From RPQK01 sp041946865 (GTDB lineage Bacteria > Acidobacteriota > UBA6911 > RPQK01): 20,721 nt of DNA. Positions within the stretch are counted from its first letter, which is position 1, and each line of letters begins with the position of its first letter. The notes beneath the pieces were generated by a model. The model did not search any database and was not told where the DNA came from. It saw only the letters and a list, made by a program, of their open reading frames with translations. The position numbers were made by a program, and so were the translations under genes. The DNA lies in NCBI GenBank assembly GCA_041946865.1, contig JBHGBF010000108.1, forward strand, positions 1 to 20,721. Reading direction: 5' to 3'. Shown here one piece after another: positions 17,025 through 20,721 of the stretch.

Positions 17025-18281
17025 GCGGATGTAGCGCCAATTTTCGGAACGTACCGAGTGGTTGTTCCATCGGTACGTGGTCAAGGTCGGAAGCGTCCAC
17101 TCTGCGTCTGGTTTTCGGAGGAGCGGGGTGAGATCGTACGCCTCCAGGCGGCGGGCAGGCAAGCCGCACAGGCTGATCAGTGTCGGGTAGATGTCCTGGA
17201 GATTGACTGGCCGGGTGCAGGTTTTTCCAGCGGGCAGCAGGCCTGGAGCCTGAAAAGTCAGGATGTTGCGCGTTGCCTCTTCCCAGAGGGAGAACTTCCT
17301 CCAGTGGAGTTTCTCGCCCAGGTGCCAGCCGTGATCCGACCAGAGCACCAAAACCGTGTTGTTTCGGTATTCGCTCTTCTCCAATGCGTCGAGGACCCGC
17401 CCTACGCACTCATCCACGAAGCTGATGGCGGCCAGGTAGCCTTGCACCGCCTTTCTCCATTGTCCGTGGCGAAGCACCCTGGCATGGTCGCCGTCCGGTT
17501 TGGCGATCGCCCGTCCGAGGGGCGGCACATCGTCCAAGTCGTCCTCCTTGACGGTCGGCAGCGTCACCCGTTCTACCGGGTACAAGTCAAAATAGCGGCG
17601 GGGAACATACCAGGGAAGATGAGGCTTGCTGAAGCCGCAAGCCAGGAAGAAAGGCTTGTCATGCTTCTTCTGGAGTTGTTGGATGGTCCAATCGGCAACT
17701 TGCCAGTCACCCATTTCTTCCGGCGACACGTCGAGGGGTCCCCAGTCAAACTGCGCAGCGTAAGGGATGCCGTTAAACGGGGTTGCGGGAGGTCTCGGTC
17801 CGCGCGGTACCGGGTTGTCCGCGGATGGCCAGCACTCGTCCCAGGATTCCGGGTGGGGAAACCTGTTGTGAAAGATCTTGCCGCTCGTCAGGGTCCGGTA
17901 GCCGTGCGACCTGAAATACTGCGGTATCGTGATTGCTTCCTTAAGGCGACGGCTTTGGCGCCAGTCCTGCTCGTTTTCGTATACGCCCGAGGTCGAGGGG
18001 CGGACACCGGTCATCAATGCGGCACGCGATGGGTTACACAGGGGCGCGGGGCAATGAGCGTTTGTGAAAAGAACACCGCCCGCCGCCAGGCGATCAAGAT
18101 GAGGCGTTTTGGCATCGGGGTGGCCACCGAGGCAGCCGACCCAATCGTTCAGGTCATCAATCGCGATAAACAGGACGTTTGGCCCTGCACTGCGGCCGAA
18201 AAGCAGAGGAGATGCGGCAACGGCCGCTGATGCGGCCCCAAGCCCTTTAAGGAAAACGCGCCGGTCCAGGTATCCCTTCAC
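17022..18281 (-). CDS. Iduronate-2-sulfatase-like sulfatase, C-terminally truncated
   Basis: A 419-residue type I sulfatase resembling the iduronate-2-sulfatase subgroup. A Tat-like signal is present (RRVFLKGLG, residues 7-15). Metal ligands D42/D43 are in AIDDLNDWVG. The formylglycine site is C82 in CNPSR with R86, and WSDHGWHLGEK is the later metal/active-site motif. The GTG start has GGAGG (plus-strand CCTCC, 18287-18291) 5 bp upstream. The protein stops at NWRYIR. In this family that strand is normally followed by a short DG-EELYD-type strand and about 50 further residues with the C-terminal helix. The missing tail is not encoded in the 63 bp before the next gene, which is filled by the dispersed repeat. 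The catalytic core is complete, so some activity may remain, but folding could suffer. Confidence 0.88.
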   Translation of the reverse strand: MKGYLDRRVFLKGLGAASAAVAASPLLFGRSAGPNVLFIAIDDLNDWVGCLGGHPDAKTPHLDRLAAGGVLFTNAHCPAPLCNPSRAALMTGVRPSTSGVYENEQDWRQSRRLKEAITIPQYFRSHGYRTLTSGKIFHNRFPHPESWDECWPSADNPVPRGPRPPATPFNGIPYAAQFDWGPLDVSPEEMGDWQVADWTIQQLQKKHDKPFFLACGFSKPHLPWYVPRRYFDLYPVERVTLPTVKEDDLDDVPPLGRAIAKPDGDHARVLRHGQWRKAVQGYLAAISFVDECVGRVLDALEKSEYRNNTVLVLWSDHGWHLGEKLHWRKFSLWEEATRNILTFQAPGLLPAGKTCTRPVNLQDIYPTLISLCGLPARRLEAYDLTPLLRKPDAEWTLPTLTTYRWNNHSVRSENWRYIR

Positions 18282-18320
18282 ACTGTCCTCCTGCGGTTGC
18301 AGTCATACTTATACCGTAAG

Positions 18321-18345
18321 CGAGCCGCGCGCGCAGCGTTTTTCA
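18321..18345 (+). repeat. Degenerate dispersed repeat copy upstream of the sulfatase
   Basis: GAGCCGCGCGCGCAGCGTTTTT (18322-18343) matches the core GAGCCGCAAGCGCAGCGTTTT with two substitutions. It is preceded by CCGTAAGCG (18314-18322), which resembles the CCGAAAGCG before the copy at 16998. It is in the same orientation as the copy at the other end of the sulfatase gene, so the gene is bracketed by direct repeats. Confidence 0.6.
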
Positions 18346-18463
18346 CGGGCACAGCCCGGGGTTCAATGGGCCGCCGCACTCCAAAAGGGCCGGTGGCCGC
18401 GGCTCGGTGCGTCGGATCACTCCCGGAAAGATCGCTCATCTCAGGTTCGAATATTCTGCGGGC

Positions 18464-18490
18464 CTTAACCTGGTCTTAACCGCCTTAACC
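18464..18490 (+). promoter_or_regulatory. Three CTTAACC direct repeats
   Basis: CTTAACC occurs at 18464-18470, 18475-18481 and 18484-18490, with start-to-start spacing of 11 and 9 bp. Direct repeats about one helical turn apart are typical of OmpR/PhoB-family winged-helix regulators, and Bacillus PhoP uses TTAACA-type repeats. They end 17 bp upstream of the -35 hexamer at 18508. The regulator is not identified; the winged-helix protein encoded at 19223-20587 is one conceivable candidate. Confidence 0.5.
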
Positions 18491-18507
18491 ACGGCGCAGT
18501 CCGGAGT

Positions 18508-18536
18508 TTGACAGGTGGGAGCGCCGCTTCTATACT
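18508..18536 (+). promoter_or_regulatory. Sigma70-type promoter
   Basis: A perfect TTGACA (18508-18513), an exact 17-bp spacer and TATACT (18531-18536, five of six consensus bases) make this the best promoter in the window. Transcription would start near 18543, giving a leader of about 140 nt before the ATG at 18684. Confidence 0.75.
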
Positions 18537-18542
18537 CGGGCT

Positions 18543-18683
18543 GCTCCGGTACCCGGTCGCACCGGGTGAAGCCGGACTCGAGGATCAGGCGCGAGGGCGC
18601 CATCGCGTCCGGGCAGTGCCGGTGCGATCCAACAGGCTATTACGGCCTTGCCAGCGAGTACCGAACCAGCCAGGAGGATCGCT
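18543..18683 (+). promoter_or_regulatory. Structured mRNA leader
   Basis: The predicted leader contains successive hairpins: ACCCGGT-cgc-ACCGGGT (18551-18567), GGCGC-gagg-GCGCC (18588-18601), and a longer stem pairing ATCGC..CCGG (18602-18612) with CCGG.GCGAT (18619-18628). GGATC (18582-18586) could also close on GATCC (18626-18630), an alternative enclosing fold. The ribosome-binding site AGGAGG (18672-18677) is outside these stems. It does not match a riboswitch class that I recognise. Confidence 0.45.
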
Positions 18684-19148
18684 ATGAAATTCCGAAGGTT
18701 CGTTGCGCTTTTCGCCGTAATCGTCGTCGCCGCCATCGTCGGTTTCGCCAATCTTGTCGTCCAAGCTCAGTCATACAAAGTACGTTTTGTCACCAAGTCT
18801 CTGGCCGTGATGCCGCCCCGTACAGGGGAGGGCATGCGTGTCACCTTCAATTTCACCGTTGAAAATGACGGAGGCCCGATCAGGCGCGTGCAGATCCGGG
18901 TTCTCCAGCCCTGCAACGCTCGCGGCGAAGGTCGAGTGTTCGCCGACTTGATCGGCCAGGTGATCAAACGAGGAACGAACAACTACCAGGTTTCCGGAGT
19001 GTTCCAGGCGCCGACCGGCGACAAGAACTTCGTCCTCATCCAACTGCTTGACCGGGAGAAGAATGAAAAGGCGCCGCCGCTCATTACAAGCTCCGGCGTG
19101 CGCCAGTGGCTGCCGGTCACCTTCAGACTGGCGCCACCCGTGTCTTAG
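18684..19148 (+). CDS. Small secreted protein, beta-sandwich-like
   Basis: A 154-residue protein of unknown function. Residues 1-29 are a signal peptide (MKFRRF, long hydrophobic core, cleavage near VQAQ-SY). The mature 125 residues are mostly predicted beta strands (SYKVRFVTKSLAVMP, MRVTFNFTVENDGGPIRRVQIRVLQP, NYQVSGVFQAP, KNFVLIQLLDRE). They contain one cysteine and no membrane segment or catalytic motif, reminiscent of an immunoglobulin-like or CARDB-type extracytoplasmic domain. The ATG at 18684 has a perfect AGGAGG 6 bp upstream and is preferred over an in-frame ATG at 18648. It is a single-gene transcript from the strong promoter at 18508, with regulatory repeats and a structured leader upstream. 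It converges on a winged-helix regulator. Confidence 0.8.
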   Translation: MKFRRFVALFAVIVVAAIVGFANLVVQAQSYKVRFVTKSLAVMPPRTGEGMRVTFNFTVENDGGPIRRVQIRVLQPCNARGEGRVFADLIGQVIKRGTNNYQVSGVFQAPTGDKNFVLIQLLDREKNEKAPPLITSSGVRQWLPVTFRLAPPVS

Positions 19149-19162
19149 CTCCTGATACGCTG

Positions 19163-19203
19163 ACAGACCCGCAAGCCGAGCGCTTTTCGCTGAGTGACGG
19201 GTC
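19163..19203. terminator. Convergent-gene hairpin, possible bidirectional terminator
   Basis: GACCCG (19166-19171) pairs with CGGGTC (19198-19203), with an inner AGCG/CGCT stem (19179-19182, 19188-19191) around a CTTTT loop. It fills most of the 74-bp gap between two convergent genes, the usual place for a shared terminator. No flanking T-run of useful length is present. CCCGCAAGCCGAGCGCTTTT also resembles the dispersed repeat core. Confidence 0.4.
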
Positions 19204-19222
19204 GCTGGGACAAAAGCCTGCT

Positions 19223-20587
19223 CTATTGGGCTTCCGACGGGGGATAAGTCTTGAGGTGGTGAGCCACGTATTCGGTTCGGATCGGTACCCCGCGATCGAC
19301 ATAGACTCGGACGAGGAGTTGGAAATACTGTCTCTGGCCCGTTGACGCCGGCTTCATGCGCGCGAGCAGCGGGCCGACTGTCTCCGCGCGGGTCAGGTAT
19401 TCAATTGCACCCAGGACGCCCGGGCCGCCGTGCGCGGAAAGCACGAGCACTTCCCGGTTCGGAAGGAATCCGGGGAACGAAGAGACGATGACGTAGGTGT
19501 AGGCGTTTTGGAAGCTGGCCGGATTCACGTCGAAATAACCCTCGTGAAACCGCGCAGTGTAAGTCTCTTGCTCGCCCGGTTGGGGCTTCCGGTTGGTCAC
19601 GACTGCGTCCGATGTCCACTCGAAATCGACGCTGTGCGGAAAACGACGCAGAAGGTGATTCATCCTGGGCGCCCCAAGCAGGATGATGTTCCCGGTCTGG
19701 ATAGAATCCCAGTTGGTCTTCTCCGACTCTTTAGCCTTAACCGGAACGCCGGATGGCGCAAAGAAAGCGGTGAGTCTGACCAGGGCGAGGGTTTCACCAA
19801 CCAGCGCGTAGTCGTAACGAGGTCCCATCAGCGGGCCCAGCCGTTTTCGCAACCGCTGAAAGGCGGCATTGGACTCGAGCGCATTCGGTTCATTCACGTT
19901 CGGCTCGTTGATGTCATAGGCGCGCAAAAACACCCGATAGTCGGGTGCGGTGAGGAAAAACGGGCTGCCGAAAACGACGTACAGATCTGTTCCAGGGGAG
20001 AGAAAAGGCCCCCAGAGAGGCAACAACTCGGGCGAGATCGGTGTCCGGTTCATGGTCTGAACCGCTTTGCGTAGCTCCCGGTTCTGGAGGTACAGGAAAG
20101 AAGCCAGCGCGCACGCCGCAATTCCGGCGATCAGCAAGAGCACGAAGAGGGCTGCCGGCCTCCGGGAACCGGCTGGGCCGCGCCCCACTCCCAGTTCCTT
20201 GCGCCGCAGACTGATCGCCGGCATGTAGCTTCCCTTGGGAAGCTCGATCAGGAGAGGATCTTCTCTGCCCTCGGCGCTGTAATACTCGCGCAGCTTGGTT
20301 CTGAGCCGGCCGGCCTCCACCCGCACAATCGGATCGGTGCGGGGATCATAGCCCTCGTTCCGGTCAAAGACCGCGATCCCGATCAGATACTCTTTGAGCT
20401 GGTCCGCTTTGTTCTCGAGCGCCTGCTCGACAACAAAGCGCAGAAAACGTGTCAATCGCTGAGACTGGGCGAAGGCGGGACTTTTAACGATTCTGTCGAG
20501 AGCTTCGTGAATCATCTCACGCGTAATCTCGACGTTTACTGCCGCGTCTTTCCCTAGTACACCCTGCGCGGACGGCTCCTTCGACAT
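19223..20587 (-). CDS. ToxR-like membrane-anchored winged-helix protein
   Basis: A 454-residue predicted transmembrane regulator. About residues 20-128 form the N-terminal domain common in acidobacteria: SQRLTRFLRFVVEQAL, LKEYLIGIAVFDRNEGYDPRTDPIVRVEAGRLRTKLREYY, LIELPKGSYMP. This resembles the winged-helix DNA-binding (Trans_reg_C-like) fold. One membrane helix lies at about 144-167 (PAALFVLLLIAGIAACALAS). The remaining 285 residues should be periplasmic and carry no recognised domain; they include a local NEPNVNEPN duplication (228-235). The layout matches one-component ToxR-type regulators that sense outside and bind DNA inside. The ATG at 20585-20587 has only a GGGGA-like Shine-Dalgarno. 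A palindrome TTGAATTCAA (20636-20645) lies 49 bp upstream and could be an autoregulatory site. The target genes are unknown. Confidence 0.82.
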   Translation of the reverse strand: MSKEPSAQGVLGKDAAVNVEITREMIHEALDRIVKSPAFAQSQRLTRFLRFVVEQALENKADQLKEYLIGIAVFDRNEGYDPRTDPIVRVEAGRLRTKLREYYSAEGREDPLLIELPKGSYMPAISLRRKELGVGRGPAGSRRPAALFVLLLIAGIAACALASFLYLQNRELRKAVQTMNRTPISPELLPLWGPFLSPGTDLYVVFGSPFFLTAPDYRVFLRAYDINEPNVNEPNALESNAAFQRLRKRLGPLMGPRYDYALVGETLALVRLTAFFAPSGVPVKAKESEKTNWDSIQTGNIILLGAPRMNHLLRRFPHSVDFEWTSDAVVTNRKPQPGEQETYTARFHEGYFDVNPASFQNAYTYVIVSSFPGFLPNREVLVLSAHGGPGVLGAIEYLTRAETVGPLLARMKPASTGQRQYFQLLVRVYVDRGVPIRTEYVAHHLKTYPPSEAQ

Positions 20588-20635
20588 GACATGTGGTCCC
20601 CGGCTCCCGGAGCGGAATGGTAACCGACTGTCCGG

Positions 20636-20721
20636 TTGAATTCAATCAGTATCCTTCGGCTCACGTAACCCCTCAGTTTTCGGTTCGGGGGGTCCGTAGG
20701 ATCTGGTCCGTAGGATCGGCA
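20636..20721. repeat. Palindrome, repeat half-element and 14-bp tandem repeat
   Basis: TTGAATTCAA (20636-20645) is a perfect palindrome upstream of the regulator gene. GTAACCCCTCAGTTTTCG (20665-20682) is the left half of the dispersed repeat seen at 16959. GGTCCGTAGGATC then occurs twice with a 14-bp period (20691-20703 and 20705-20717) and may continue past the window edge. Confidence 0.6.

Noticed and set aside
17058..18230. Plus-strand open frame of 390 codons opposite the second sulfatase
   Set aside because: Pure antisense shadow; the minus frame carries the CNPSR and metal-binding motifs and a good ribosome-binding site.
18543..18683. Cobalamin or other known riboswitch in the leader
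   Set aside because: No conserved B12-box or other class-defining core was recognised; kept only as an unclassified structured leader.

Overview
The window looks like chromosomal DNA of a GC-rich, Gram-negative member of the Acidobacteriota, probably a Solibacter/Bryobacter-like lineage. This is inferred from gene content: an Oar-type TonB-dependent receptor of about 1165 residues with an N-terminal carboxypeptidase-regulatory-like domain, exported Tat-type sulfatases, large PQQ-like beta-propeller proteins, and a ToxR-like membrane-anchored winged-helix protein of the type greatly expanded in acidobacteria. No rRNA, tRNA, CRISPR array, transposase or phage gene was seen, so the taxonomic call is soft.

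Left third (1-6770): a hairpin-type intergenic repeat and a promoter-like region lead into a secreted TPR protein, a Tat-exported sulfatase 45 bp downstream, and the large TonB receptor. Together these resemble a module for harvesting a sulfated glycan or other sulfate ester. The sulfatase would act in the periplasm, the receptor would import oligomers, and the TPR protein would be an envelope adaptor.

Middle (7200-16958): five same-strand genes look like one envelope system. They are a signal-peptide protein with conserved-looking cysteines and a C-terminal membrane anchor; an FtsX/MacB-type permease; a LolD/MacB-type ATPase; a 1269-residue secreted PQQ-like propeller protein that carries an inserted methyltransferase-like Rossmann domain and a C-terminal malectin-like domain; and an 862-residue protein in which a signal peptide and a class I SAM-methyltransferase domain are fused in frame to a TonB-dependent receptor plug and barrel. 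Two adjacent exported proteins with methyltransferase-like domains, beside an ABC exporter and an outer-membrane receptor, are the best candidate here for an undescribed system.

Right part (16959-20721): a minus-strand iduronate-2-sulfatase-like gene that ends abruptly where an intergenic repeat begins; a divergent region with three CTTAACC direct repeats, a near-consensus sigma70 promoter and a hairpin-rich leader in front of a small secreted protein; and a convergent ToxR-like regulator. A short dispersed repeat (core GAGCCGCAAGCGCAGCG, with an upstream half GTAACSCCTCAGTYTTCG) occurs in most of the intergenic gaps and may have reshaped the locus, including the 3' end of the second sulfatase.
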